64,000 bases of DNA from Kurthia sibirica (GTDB lineage Bacteria > Bacillota > Bacilli > Bacillales_A > Planococcaceae). Both the position numbers and the translations under genes were made by a program. The stretch spans positions 1-64,000 of the forward strand of contig NZ_QFVR01000005.1 of assembly GCF_003143975.1 (NCBI RefSeq). The letters run 5' to 3'. Positions 36,138 through 45,499 of this stretch are shown one piece after another (position 1 is the stretch's first letter; every line of letters begins with the position of its first letter). The notes below the pieces were generated by a model. It was not told where the DNA came from. It made no database searches and saw only the letters and a list, made by a program, of their open reading frames with translations.

Positions 36138-37019
36138 ATGAAATCATTTTATGACTATCATCCATTCGTTATTTTTCTCTATTTTTTCGCCGTTATTGGT
36201 TTGACGATGTTTTATATGCAACCTGTATTGCTTATAATTAGTTTCAGCGCATCCATTATTTTGGCTTTGTTCATAGATCAAACAGCCTTTTTTAAAACAG
36301 CGAAATGGTTGGTACCGTTTATGTTCATCGCCGCACTCATCAATCCACTTATGACACATGATGGTGAGTTAATCATCCTTTATGTCAATCATCGACCGAT
36401 TACAGTAGAAGCAATCGTATTTGGTTTTGCTATGTCCATTATGTTACTCGCCGTTATTTTTTGGTTTACAAGCTTCAATAAATTAATGTCATCTGATAAG
36501 TTTCTCTATTTATTTGGGAAAATTTCACCAGCTGTTGCCTTACTCATTTCAGTAACGATGCGTTTAATTCCACGTTTTATTCATCAAATAACGGTGATTG
36601 CGCATGCACAAAAAACAATTGGTATGGATGCCACAAGTGGCTCATTATGGCAACGATTGCGTTCTTTGATGCGCATTATATCTATCTTGATTTCATGGGC
36701 ATTAGAAAATGCTATTGAAACGGCAGATTCAATGAAAGCACGTGGTTACGGACTTAAGAATCGGACGACATTCCATCTGTTCAAGTTTGATCGCTATGAT
36801 GGTATTGTAACTGCTTGTATAAGTGTCTTATTTCTTATGCAAGTAATGATGAGTTATTTAAATTGGACTCACTTCGACTATTATCCAACGTTCACAGCAA
36901 TTGAATTGAATACACCGACAATCCTAGTAGTGATCTCTTATACAATTCTTGTTTGCATACCTATCATTATCGAAATTCAGGAGGCATTAAAATGGCGCTC
37001 ATTAAAATCAACAACTTAA
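36138..37019 (+). CDS. ecfT: ECF transporter transmembrane subunit EcfT
   Basis: 293 residues from ATG 36138, five bases after the previous stop. Five or six membrane helices with a cytosolic coupling region carrying the conserved ADSMKARGYG motif (the SxxARG box that grips the ATPases). It links the S component to the ATPase pair. The ATPase gene starts inside its 3' end (overlap of 28 bp), giving tight coupling. Confidence 0.9.
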   Translation: MKSFYDYHPFVIFLYFFAVIGLTMFYMQPVLLIISFSASIILALFIDQTAFFKTAKWLVPFMFIAALINPLMTHDGELIILYVNHRPITVEAIVFGFAMSIMLLAVIFWFTSFNKLMSSDKFLYLFGKISPAVALLISVTMRLIPRFIHQITVIAHAQKTIGMDATSGSLWQRLRSLMRIISILISWALENAIETADSMKARGYGLKNRTTFHLFKFDRYDGIVTACISVLFLMQVMMSYLNWTHFDYYPTFTAIELNTPTILVVISYTILVCIPIIIEIQEALKWRSLKSTT

Positions 37020-38653
37020 GTTTTCATTATCCGCAGCAGCGTATAGCAAGTTTAGACACGATTAATCTACAAATAGAACAAGGTGAGTTTGTGGTACTTT
37101 GTGGTACATCAGGATGTGGAAAAAGCACATTATTAAAGCAATTAAAACGCGAATTAACACCTCATGGTGAAATTTCAGGAGACATCTTATTTAATGATAT
37201 TCCCTTAGCGGACCTTTCTCCACGTCAAGCCGCTTCTGCAATTGGTTATGTACTACAAAATCCAGAAAATCAAATTGTCACAGATCAAGTGTGGCATGAA
37301 TTGGCATTTGGTCTTGAGAATTTGGGTGTAGATTCCATGACAATTCGCAGACGCGTTGCTGAAATGGCTAGTTTTTTTGGTATTCAAAATTGGTTCCGAA
37401 AAAACACTATGGATTTATCCGGTGGTCAAAAACAGCTTTTAAACTTAGCAAGTATCATGGTAATGCAGCCTGAACTTCTTATTTTAGATGAACCGACATC
37501 GCAACTTGATCCAATTGCAGCGAGCGAGTTTATCGCCATACTGCATAAATTGAATAAAGAACTTGGTTTAACAATCGTATTAGTAGAACATCGCCTTGAG
37601 GAGGTATACCCACTTGCTGATCGCGTCATTATCATGGATCAGGGGCGCATTATAGCAAATGATACACCAAGTAAAGCTGCTGCAGCCTTAAAGCAGTTAT
37701 CCGTACATCATCCGATGTTACTTGGTTTGCCAACATCGATTCGCTTGCATCATACATTAGGACATAACGATGAAGTACCACTCACTATACGTCAAGGTGC
37801 ACAATGGTTGTCACAGCATTATGAAGCGGTAGATGTACTCCCTATTGAAGTAGAGAAACAACCACAAGAACCGTTTGTTATTAACGCTGAAGATGTTTGG
37901 TTTCGATATGACAAAAATGGAGAAGATATTGTCAGAGGCTTGCAATTACAAGTAGCTGAAGGTGAATTTTTATCTATTTTGGGTGGTAATGGTACTGGTA
38001 AGTCGACATCATTAAATTTGCTATCAGGTCTACTTAAAGCACATAGAGGTCGCATCAAATTATTTGGTAAAGCACTGAAGACATATCGTGCCACAGAATT
38101 GTATAATGGTTTAATTGCATTATTACCTCAAGATCCGACTACTTTATTAGTAGAGAAAACAGTAGCATTAGAGTTTCAGCAAATGACCAATCAAACCGAA
38201 GATATAAAACAAGTCGTTGAGTTATTGCAAATTGAGCATTTACTTACAGCGCACCCCTATGATTTAAGTGGCGGCGAACAACAAAAGGTCGCACTTGGTA
38301 AAGTATTACTAAAAAAACCTAAAATTTTATTGTTGGACGAGCCAACCAAGGGGCTAGATGGTTACTCAAAAAAAATACTTGCTGCAATCTTATATGACCT
38401 GCAACAACATGGAACTACGATTATTATGGTGACACATGATATTGAATTTTCTGCAGCCTATTGCTCACGATGCGCCATGTTTTTTGATGGTCAAATCGTG
38501 TCGGAAGCTGAACCAGTGACTTTTTATAGTGGCAATCATTTTTATACAACCGCCGCTCATCGCATGAGTCGTCATCTCTTTACACATACAGTTACGATGG
38601 AACAAATTGCTGCTTTATGCAATACACAGCATCATGTAGGTGTACACAGATGA
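36992..38653 (+). CDS. Fused double ECF ATPase (EcfA-EcfA')
   Basis: 553 residues from ATG 36992 with CAGGAGG in front. Two complete ABC domains lie in one chain. The first has Walker A GTSGCGKST (about 37-45), the EcfA-type Q-loop QNPENQIVTDQVWHELAFGL, signature LSGGQKQL and LLILDEPT. The second, from about residue 290, has GGNGTGKST, LSGGEQQKVALGKVLL and LLLDEPTKGLD. A single fused ATPase replaces the usual EcfA1/EcfA2 pair and powers uptake of the substrate bound by the S component. Its stop overlaps the next start (ATGA). Confidence 0.92.
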   Translation: MALIKINNLSFHYPQQRIASLDTINLQIEQGEFVVLCGTSGCGKSTLLKQLKRELTPHGEISGDILFNDIPLADLSPRQAASAIGYVLQNPENQIVTDQVWHELAFGLENLGVDSMTIRRRVAEMASFFGIQNWFRKNTMDLSGGQKQLLNLASIMVMQPELLILDEPTSQLDPIAASEFIAILHKLNKELGLTIVLVEHRLEEVYPLADRVIIMDQGRIIANDTPSKAAAALKQLSVHHPMLLGLPTSIRLHHTLGHNDEVPLTIRQGAQWLSQHYEAVDVLPIEVEKQPQEPFVINAEDVWFRYDKNGEDIVRGLQLQVAEGEFLSILGGNGTGKSTSLNLLSGLLKAHRGRIKLFGKALKTYRATELYNGLIALLPQDPTTLLVEKTVALEFQQMTNQTEDIKQVVELLQIEHLLTAHPYDLSGGEQQKVALGKVLLKKPKILLLDEPTKGLDGYSKKILAAILYDLQQHGTTIIMVTHDIEFSAAYCSRCAMFFDGQIVSEAEPVTFYSGNHFYTTAAHRMSRHLFTHTVTMEQIAALCNTQHHVGVHR

Positions 38654-39345
38654 AGAAAAAACAACTACTGTCCTTGATTTTACTATTCATTGTCATTCCT
38701 CTTATCTTAATCGTTGGTGTAACCTTATTTAATGATGGGAAATATACTATTATTTCTATCATTGTGGTGCTCATTGCATGCATTCCATTTTTCTTGAGTT
38801 TTGAAAGACGGAAACCAAATGCACGTGAAATTCTTGTCATAGCTGTTATGTCAGCTATTTCCGTTGCCGGTCGCGCAGCTTTTGCATGGCTTCCGGGATT
38901 TAAACCAGTAACAGCATTTGCTGCCATTACCGGGTTTAAATTAGGTCCAGAGGCTGGATTTTTAACAGGCGCTGTATCAGCGATTACTTCAAATATCCTA
39001 TTTGGTCAAGGTCCATGGACGCCATTTCAAATGTTTACTTGGGGCATACTAGGCTATGCTGCGGGTTTGCTCGGAAAAACCTTCTTAATGAACTATAAGG
39101 CGACATTGATTGTCTATGGCATTATCGCAGGTGTGCTGTTTTCACTGATCATGGACATTTGGACGGTGATGTCTTACGATGGATCCTTTAATTGGACTAG
39201 ATATTTTGCAGCAGCAGGTACAGCACTACCTTTTACCTTTATGTATGCTTTATCAAATGTCGTCTTTCTATTGCTAATGTATAAACCAATTGGTGATAAA
39301 TTGGAGCGAATCAAAGTGAAATATGGCATTATGCAACATCATTAG
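38650..39345 (+). CDS. ECF transporter S component, probable cobalamin-specific (CbrT-like)
   Basis: 231 residues from ATG 38650, overlapping the ATPase stop. About seven membrane helices. The block GRAAFAWLPGFKPVTAFAAI, GPEAGFLTGAVSAITSNILF and GQGPWTPFQMFTWGILGYAAG is the pattern of CbrT/CblT-type S components proposed or shown to bind cobalamin and precursors. Riboswitch control supports B12 as substrate. Last gene of the operon. Confidence 0.88.
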   Translation: MKKKQLLSLILLFIVIPLILIVGVTLFNDGKYTIISIIVVLIACIPFFLSFERRKPNAREILVIAVMSAISVAGRAAFAWLPGFKPVTAFAAITGFKLGPEAGFLTGAVSAITSNILFGQGPWTPFQMFTWGILGYAAGLLGKTFLMNYKATLIVYGIIAGVLFSLIMDIWTVMSYDGSFNWTRYFAAAGTALPFTFMYALSNVVFLLLMYKPIGDKLERIKVKYGIMQHH

Positions 39346-39346
39346 A

Positions 39347-39388
39347 AGTATACCGTCAACAGTTAAATTGTTGATGGTATACTTTTTT
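39347..39388 (+). terminator. Terminator of cobalamin operon
   Basis: AGTATACC.TCAACA and TGTTGA.GGTATACT arms followed by six T. Confidence 0.88.
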
Positions 39389-39461
39389 ATTCCCAAAGTC
39401 ACGGTTATTAACTTATAATAGGGATAATTATAGTTATATAGAATGAGATAAGGAGAATAAA

Positions 39462-41165
39462 ATGAGACGACTAATGATAGTAATAACCATTGCTTCGACC
39501 ATGATCTTGCAACCATTTTCGCATGTCGCAGCTAAGGAAGTCATGATTCATTATGATAATCAGTTTGAATTGGCATCGATTATGACGATCCTTCAACAAA
39601 ATGCTGATGTACTTGAAGAAGTGAATCTGATTTCTGCAACGATTACACCACAACAAGTAGCCAAGTTACATAAACTTCCGTTTGGCCATACAATCGAAGA
39701 AGACAAACAGACGAACTTACAAAGCAACTCAAGGGAATTACTTGCACAAATTGCTCAGGTATCCCCGGTTTGGAATGTCAACGTAATGAAAGCGCAGACT
39801 GCTTGGAAACTTGGCATAACAGGTGAAGCGGTTAAAATAGCGGTTATCGATACCGGCATCAATAAGGTTGAGGAGTTAGCAAAAGTTAAGGGATCTATTT
39901 CATTTTCACCTGATGATCCAACTACAAAATCGATTAATGAGTCGGATTTAATCGATCGCGGTAAGGAGGGTTCCGGTCATGGTACGGCTGTTGCTTCTGT
40001 CATCGCTGCACAACCAAATGGATTTTTCATTGGTCGTTCACCAGTTGTTGGACTTGCACCAAATGCGAGCATTTACTCTGTAAAATATATGGATGGTAGT
40101 GCGTCAACGGGTAAGGCATCTAATATTGTAAAATCTATCAATTGGGCTATTGCTAATAAGATGGATATTATTAATATATCTTCCGGACTACAAACCGATT
40201 ATCCGGCACTCAAACAAGCTATCAATCAAGCTGTTGACAAGGGTATTTTCATCGTCGCTTCAGCCGGCAATAATGGCTTAAATACAAACTTAACTTACCC
40301 TGCACGTTATACTAATGTTATTGGCGTTGGTTCTATTAATAAGTCTCTCTATTTCAGTAGTTTTTCCAATAGTGGTGCGACTCTCGATTTTACCGCTCCG
40401 GGCGAAAAAATACCTGCTATTAATAAAGATGGTTCACTTGTTTACGCCTACGGTACTTCCTTTTCAGCACCTCATATAACAGGACTTCTTGCATTGTTAA
40501 AGCAAAGATATCCATTTAGTACAAATAAAATGATTGTCGAAAAATTAAAAAAATCCGTTATCGATTTAGGCAGCAATGGTCGCGATAAAGTTTATGGCTT
40601 TGGTGTACCTACTTTTATAAGTACCTCCCCAAAAATAATTGAGGCTTCGCCCACATTAAAAGTCCAAAAAATAACAGACCATAGCGTGAAGTTAACTGTC
40701 AATAAGTCGAATGTCTATAAAGATTGGCGTACGGTGATTACATTAAATAATCGTACGCATTACTATACAAAAAAACAGACGATTCTTATTCCTAAATTGC
40801 AAGCTCATAAGACACATCATTTGGCCGTGCGTTATATGTCGGATGACGAAGATGTATCACAACCATCAACTGTATCATTCAAAACGCTACGCGATACAAC
40901 AAGTCCACAAATACCAACTAATGTGCAAGGGGTCATTTCCAATAAAAATGTGGTACAACTTAAGTGGAAGAAACCTGTGGATCTTGATTTTAGTCATATG
41001 TTAATCTATGAGAATAATCGTTATATTGGAAAAACCGTAAATACTAAATTCATTTCAACGACGGTATTAAAGAAAAAAATTCATTATCAATATAAACTTA
41101 TTGCTGTAGATGAAGAGGGGAATCGCTCTAAAGCCACTCAAATAAAAGTAATTCGTTTGCGTTAA
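39462..41165 (+). CDS. Secreted subtilisin-like (S8) serine protease
   Basis: 567 residues. Signal peptide 1-24 (IASTMILQPFSHVAA), a short propeptide-like part, then the S8 domain with Asp130 (IAVIDTG), His173 (GSGHGTAVAS), oxyanion Asn270 (ASAGNNG) and Ser333 (GTSFSAPH); the triad is complete. Two fibronectin-III-like modules (about 395-565) form the C-terminus. It is an exported protease, perhaps wall-associated through these modules. Transcribed alone with its own promoter and terminator. Confidence 0.92.
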   Translation: MRRLMIVITIASTMILQPFSHVAAKEVMIHYDNQFELASIMTILQQNADVLEEVNLISATITPQQVAKLHKLPFGHTIEEDKQTNLQSNSRELLAQIAQVSPVWNVNVMKAQTAWKLGITGEAVKIAVIDTGINKVEELAKVKGSISFSPDDPTTKSINESDLIDRGKEGSGHGTAVASVIAAQPNGFFIGRSPVVGLAPNASIYSVKYMDGSASTGKASNIVKSINWAIANKMDIINISSGLQTDYPALKQAINQAVDKGIFIVASAGNNGLNTNLTYPARYTNVIGVGSINKSLYFSSFSNSGATLDFTAPGEKIPAINKDGSLVYAYGTSFSAPHITGLLALLKQRYPFSTNKMIVEKLKKSVIDLGSNGRDKVYGFGVPTFISTSPKIIEASPTLKVQKITDHSVKLTVNKSNVYKDWRTVITLNNRTHYYTKKQTILIPKLQAHKTHHLAVRYMSDDEDVSQPSTVSFKTLRDTTSPQIPTNVQGVISNKNVVQLKWKKPVDLDFSHMLIYENNRYIGKTVNTKFISTTVLKKKIHYQYKLIAVDEEGNRSKATQIKVIRLR

Positions 41166-41170
41166 TCGAG

Positions 41171-41210
41171 CGTATAGTTGAAAAAAATTTCTTTCAACTA
41201 TACGTTTTTA
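41171..41210 (+). terminator. Terminator of protease gene
   Basis: CGTATAGTTGAAA and TTTCAACTATACG followed by TTTTTATTT. Confidence 0.88.
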
Positions 41211-41295
41211 TTTCATGAAGCAATGATTCGTACTAAAAATCCATATAATCCTTAAAAAATGGTAAAATTAAATGAAAAGAAGGGGGGATTTCTCT

Positions 41296-42039
41296 ATGGC
41301 AGAAAAAAATTTTCAACAGGCTGTTGGTTTTAGCGTAAAAGATACGCTTGCTTTATATTGGCTACATGAAACAGCAAAGGAACCTTGTTATTCCGTTGAA
41401 ATTTATGAACGTTTTATCGAAAACTTTCCCGGACGGAAGGTAGGGTATGAATATGTCGCACGCGTTGCTAAACAATTAGAGGCGGAGGCTATTCTTACTA
41501 GCTCCCTTCAGCAACGTAAAGTGTATTATGATATTACGGATCAGGGAAGGCAACGTTTAATACGATATGAAGAATTATATTATGAGCGTTTTCACGAAAT
41601 CGTAACTGTGTTAAATCGCTTTTATTTCGAGCTGACACGCAACGGGGAAAAACCACCTAAACCAAACCATGCGTTACCAGAAGAATTTCGCGCTTATTTT
41701 TCAAAACTCATTTCGGTGAAAGATGCCGTGCGTTATATTGCATTTAAACTAGGACAAAAGCGTACTGTTTTTTCAATGGCGGATGTTGCTGCTCAGCTAG
41801 AAGATTTATTTGGCTGGTCACCTTCTAATAGCTATCTGTATACGATTTCATCGGAATTAGAGGAGAAGGGGTACTTAATCGGAGAGTGGCCAGATGAAAA
41901 ACGTACAAAACGTCATTTAAAGAGTACGGATGCTGCTACTGAATTCCAGCAACAAATTGCTACTGATTTAACGGCGCAAATAACAGCTAATCGTCGTTTT
42001 TTAACATATATGCTGCAATTTTTACGTCAACCTCAATAA
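41296..42039 (+). CDS. PadR-like winged-helix protein with two HTH domains
   Basis: 247 residues from ATG 41296, preceded by AAGGGGGG. The N-terminal winged helix (about 10-90, DTLALYWLHETAKEPCYSVEIY ... KVYYDITDQGRQRL) has the PadR-type wing. A second one at about 140-220 (DAVRYIAFKLGQKRTVFSMAD ... YLYTISSELEEKGYLIGEW) follows. Two similar DNA-binding units in one chain are uncommon for PadR proteins. No target is evident; the next feature is the Trp T-box. Confidence 0.65.
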   Translation: MAEKNFQQAVGFSVKDTLALYWLHETAKEPCYSVEIYERFIENFPGRKVGYEYVARVAKQLEAEAILTSSLQQRKVYYDITDQGRQRLIRYEELYYERFHEIVTVLNRFYFELTRNGEKPPKPNHALPEEFRAYFSKLISVKDAVRYIAFKLGQKRTVFSMADVAAQLEDLFGWSPSNSYLYTISSELEEKGYLIGEWPDEKRTKRHLKSTDAATEFQQQIATDLTAQITANRRFLTYMLQFLRQPQ

Positions 42040-42085
42040 AAACCTTTGAATTTATAAATTGTTCGTCGTATAATACAAACAACAC

Positions 42086-42314
42086 TTTGAGAAGGAGTAG
42101 TACAGTTTTTATGCTTTTAAAGAGAGCTAGCGGTGCTGTGAGCTAGTAAAGTAGGGAATTGGAATGGACCTTTGAGTGATGACTTGAAACAAATTTAGTA
42201 GAGACATCCGGCGGCAACCGTTACTTGCGAGTGGTGACAAAGGTCACAACTGAGGTGGTACCGCGGATTTATTCGTCCTCCATAGAGATTTTTTCTCTAT
42301 GGGGGCTTTTTTGT
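42086..42314 (+). ncRNA. T-box leader, tryptophan-specific
   Basis: The conserved T-box sequence AACTGAGGTGGTACCGCGG lies at 42248-42266. Stem I contains the specifier UGG (Trp) at 42165-42167 within GGAATGGACC. A terminator, CCATAGAGA/TCTCTATGG with TTTTTT, follows (42279-42314). Uncharged tRNA-Trp would stabilise the antiterminator and switch on trpE-trpG. Confidence 0.92.
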
Positions 42315-42355
42315 TTCAAGAAATGAGTTGAGTAGAGCTGAGAGGAGCAAAAAAA

Positions 42356-43747
42356 ATGACAGTAACAACGACAAGAGCATATTATCAAACAGAAATGGAG
42401 GGGGATATGCATACCCCCATTTCTATCTATCACGCTTTAAGTGGCCAGAAGAAAATTTTATTTGAATCCTCTGCTAAACACGAGGAAAGCGGTCGTTATT
42501 CATTTATCGCTACGAACCCTTCAATGGAGTTTATCGCAGTGAATAAAGAAATTACAATTATCGATAAGGGACAAAAAAGCGTTGAAACCTCGGTTAATCC
42601 TTTTCATCGCCTAAAAGAATTATTACCGATTGATAATAGTGAACTGCCTTTCTCATTTTACGGGGGGGCCGTTGGTTATATCGGTTATGAAACGGCTTTT
42701 TATCATGAACAAATCGGGGACTTTTTGGAAGACCCGATTGATATGCCTGATATGCATATGTTATTTTTTGAAACATTTATTATGATTGATCATTTAAAAC
42801 AAAAACTATATATTGCAAGTATTGACCTCTTTAATGTGGGGTTATCACAAGCGGACTTACGCGCACGCACGATGGTACTTGAAAAGCAATTGATCCAACC
42901 GATTCAGCCACTTGTGAGCACGGAGCACGCGCCACAGTTTACTGCGATGATGTCACAAGCAGATTTTTGTCAACTTGTTGTCGATGCTAAAGCACATATC
43001 GAAGCGGGTGATTTGTTTCAAATTGTCCTATCGCAACGATTTAAAGCACATTATGAAGGTGATGCGATGCATCTATATCGTCAGTTACGTAAAGCAAATC
43101 CATCACCCTATATGTATTACTTAGATTTTGCTGATTATACGGTACTTGGAACATCACCAGAAAGCCTTGTAAAGGTCGAGAATCGTATTGTGACGACAAA
43201 TCCAATTGCAGGTACTCGACCGCGTGGGGCGACAGTAGAAGAGGATTTACGCTATGAAAAAGAGCTGTTAGCCGATGACAAAGAATTAGCTGAACATCGT
43301 ATGCTTGTTGATCTAGGGCGTAATGATATTGGCAAGCTATCAAAAACTTCAACGGTAACTGTTCAAAAATACATGGCGATTGAACGTTATAAGTATGTGA
43401 TGCATATCGTATCAGAAGTAACTGGTGAATTGCTTGATACGATTCATCCATTAGATGTAATCGCAAGTTGTTTGCCGGCTGGAACTGTCTCGGGGGCACC
43501 AAAAATAAGAGCCATGCAACTTATCAATCGTTTCGAAAAACAAAAAAGAGGTGTATATGCTGGTGCTGTAGGTTATATTTCGCCAACTGGTAATATGGAT
43601 TTGGCATTGGCTATCCGTACGATGGTACTAAAAGATCAATATGCCTATGTCCAAGCTGGTGCGGGCATCGTCTATCATTCGCAACCTCTCAAGGAGTTTG
43701 AAGAAACCGTCAATAAAGCCAAAGCTCTACTGGAGGTGATGGCATGA
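42356..43747 (+). CDS. trpE: Anthranilate synthase component I
   Basis: 463 residues. The N-terminal lobe (Anth_synt_I_N, about 15-150) is followed by the chorismate-binding domain (about 205-460) with the conserved IVLSQRF, GTSPESL, NPIAGTRPRG, DLGRNDIG and PAGTVSGAPK motifs. It makes anthranilate from chorismate and glutamine-derived ammonia. The Trp T-box directly upstream argues for TrpE rather than PabB. It overlaps trpG by 4 bp (ATGA). Confidence 0.93.
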   Translation: MTVTTTRAYYQTEMEGDMHTPISIYHALSGQKKILFESSAKHEESGRYSFIATNPSMEFIAVNKEITIIDKGQKSVETSVNPFHRLKELLPIDNSELPFSFYGGAVGYIGYETAFYHEQIGDFLEDPIDMPDMHMLFFETFIMIDHLKQKLYIASIDLFNVGLSQADLRARTMVLEKQLIQPIQPLVSTEHAPQFTAMMSQADFCQLVVDAKAHIEAGDLFQIVLSQRFKAHYEGDAMHLYRQLRKANPSPYMYYLDFADYTVLGTSPESLVKVENRIVTTNPIAGTRPRGATVEEDLRYEKELLADDKELAEHRMLVDLGRNDIGKLSKTSTVTVQKYMAIERYKYVMHIVSEVTGELLDTIHPLDVIASCLPAGTVSGAPKIRAMQLINRFEKQKRGVYAGAVGYISPTGNMDLALAIRTMVLKDQYAYVQAGAGIVYHSQPLKEFEETVNKAKALLEVMA

Positions 43748-44325
43748 TTTTATTAATCGATAATTATGACTCATTTACGTACAATTTAGCACAGCAAATT
43801 GGTGCGCTCGGAGCAGAAGTTCAAATCATTCGAAATGATATGCTGTCCTTAGCAGCTATTCGCCAACTTAATCCTACCGCCATCGTCTTATCGCCTGGGC
43901 CTGGCACACCAGATGATGCTGGAATTTGTTTAGATATTGTAACCTATTTATCCGATGATTATCCGATTCTTGGTATTTGCCTTGGTCATCAAACAATTGC
44001 ACAAGCTTTTGGTGGGAAAATCGTCCGTGCACAGCAAATTATGCATGGGCGAACATCAACTTTAGAGCATGATGGAGCGGGTTTATTGACACAAGTTTCT
44101 GCCTCATCAAGCGTTATGCGTTATCACTCACTTGTCGTTGAGCAACAAAGTTTCCCACATAGTCATTTACTCATTCATGCAACAGCTGAAGATGGTGAGA
44201 TAATGGCCATTAAACATCGGACGAAAGAAGTATATGGACTGCAGTTCCACCCAGAATCCTTCGGTACTGCAGAGGGGGATCAAATGATTAGCAACTTTTT
44301 ACACAGTTTAACCGTTATTAAATAG
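43744..44325 (+). CDS. trpG: Anthranilate synthase glutamine amidotransferase component II
   Basis: 193 residues, class I glutamine amidotransferase. Nucleophile Cys79 lies in GICLGHQTIAQAFGG, and the His-Glu pair in QFHPESFGT near the end. It supplies ammonia to TrpE. The protein might also serve p-aminobenzoate synthesis (PabA), as in Bacillus. Start overlaps the trpE stop. A terminator follows; no other trp gene is adjacent. Confidence 0.93.
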   Translation: MILLIDNYDSFTYNLAQQIGALGAEVQIIRNDMLSLAAIRQLNPTAIVLSPGPGTPDDAGICLDIVTYLSDDYPILGICLGHQTIAQAFGGKIVRAQQIMHGRTSTLEHDGAGLLTQVSASSSVMRYHSLVVEQQSFPHSHLLIHATAEDGEIMAIKHRTKEVYGLQFHPESFGTAEGDQMISNFLHSLTVIK

Positions 44326-44333
44326 ATCGAAGG

Positions 44334-44374
44334 GCAATAGATGACGAGGAAGCTCGATGATCTATTGCTTTTTT
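44334..44374 (+). terminator. Terminator of trpEG
   Basis: GCAATAGAT and ATCTATTGC arms with inner GAG/CTC, then six T. Confidence 0.85.
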
Positions 44375-44443
44375 CATAAATTTGGCAGATAGCCTTATTT
44401 ATATATATACTAGATCTATACACATTAGAACGGGAGGGAAAGA

Positions 44444-45433
44444 ATGAAAAGAGTGATTACTTTATTTATAAGTATTCTTGTTCTTCTTGCAATTATTGCA
44501 TATGTCTCATTGAATATTATGAATAAGAAAGATGTTTACTTAACACAAGACATTGATGTATCAACAATGTCGCAACTTGCGATTGTATCTAAATCTCTGG
44601 ATGTTGAGATACAGCCTACTGATAATGAACAATTGACGATTCGAATCGTTGGCAAGGCGAAAAAATCCTATGTAGAAAACTTGAAAATTGATGCTAAAAC
44701 CCAAGGTGATTTGCTAGCGCTTAGTTATAAGATGGGCGATGAAAAATGGCCGTTTACTTCTGGTATTTCGAATGCTTCTCTGAAATTACAAATATTAATT
44801 CCGAGCAAAGACTGGGCGAAAATAATCGTGGAAGCTTCTTCAGGAAATATCAATGCCGAGGCATTAGAAAGTACTGAAATCAATTTCAAATCAACATCAG
44901 GTAATATAAAAATGACAAATACAACAGCAGATCAATTAACACTTGAGTCAACTTCTGGTTTACAAGATATTGATAATACAGCTGCGGATGCACTTCATTT
45001 GACTTCAACTTCTGGCACTATTGAAGGCGACCATCTCAACGCACAACAGTTTACTGCCAATTCAACATCCGGTGATAAGATAATCAATAATATTACCGCA
45101 AATGCCATTGATATTAACAGTACAAGCGGTAGCAATTCGCTTCATATTAGCGATGGAGAAAAAGCACAATTCATGAGTACATCTGGTGATACAGTGGTTC
45201 AAACGGAAGAACTATTGTCAGATATTTCAGCAGAATCGACGTCTGGTGATTTTGAATTACATGTAAATCGAAAAATAGACAATTTACGTATTCATTCTTC
45301 TCAAACATCAGGTGATCAGCAATTCGATATCAAGGGACTAAATAGTAAACAGTCAACGAATAGTATCGGTGCAGCCACAAATAAATTGAATGTTAAGACG
45401 ACATCTGGTGATTTTATTTTAAGCGAAATATAA
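44444..45433 (+). CDS. DUF4097 beta-strand repeat membrane protein
   Basis: 329 residues. One N-terminal membrane anchor (about 4-24) is followed by an extracytoplasmic right-handed beta-helix-like domain made of repeats built on S(T)SG(D/N), for example KSTSGNIKMTN, ESTSGLQDIDN and TSTSGTIEGDHL. This is the DUF4097/LiaG-like family, linked to envelope-stress operons in Bacillales. Here it is monocistronic, with GGGAGGG in front and no neighbouring two-component system. Confidence 0.8.
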   Translation: MKRVITLFISILVLLAIIAYVSLNIMNKKDVYLTQDIDVSTMSQLAIVSKSLDVEIQPTDNEQLTIRIVGKAKKSYVENLKIDAKTQGDLLALSYKMGDEKWPFTSGISNASLKLQILIPSKDWAKIIVEASSGNINAEALESTEINFKSTSGNIKMTNTTADQLTLESTSGLQDIDNTAADALHLTSTSGTIEGDHLNAQQFTANSTSGDKIINNITANAIDINSTSGSNSLHISDGEKAQFMSTSGDTVVQTEELLSDISAESTSGDFELHVNRKIDNLRIHSSQTSGDQQFDIKGLNSKQSTNSIGAATNKLNVKTTSGDFILSEI

Positions 45434-45477
45434 AAACAGCCACAACACGGTCAAATGACTAGGTTGTGGCTGCTTTT
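45433..45477 (+). terminator. Terminator of DUF4097 gene
   Basis: AAAACAGCCACAAC and GTTGTGGCTGCTTTT around a 17-nt loop, immediately after the stop. Confidence 0.8.
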
Positions 45478-45499
45478 ATTTGGCACTATCGTGGTCGAC

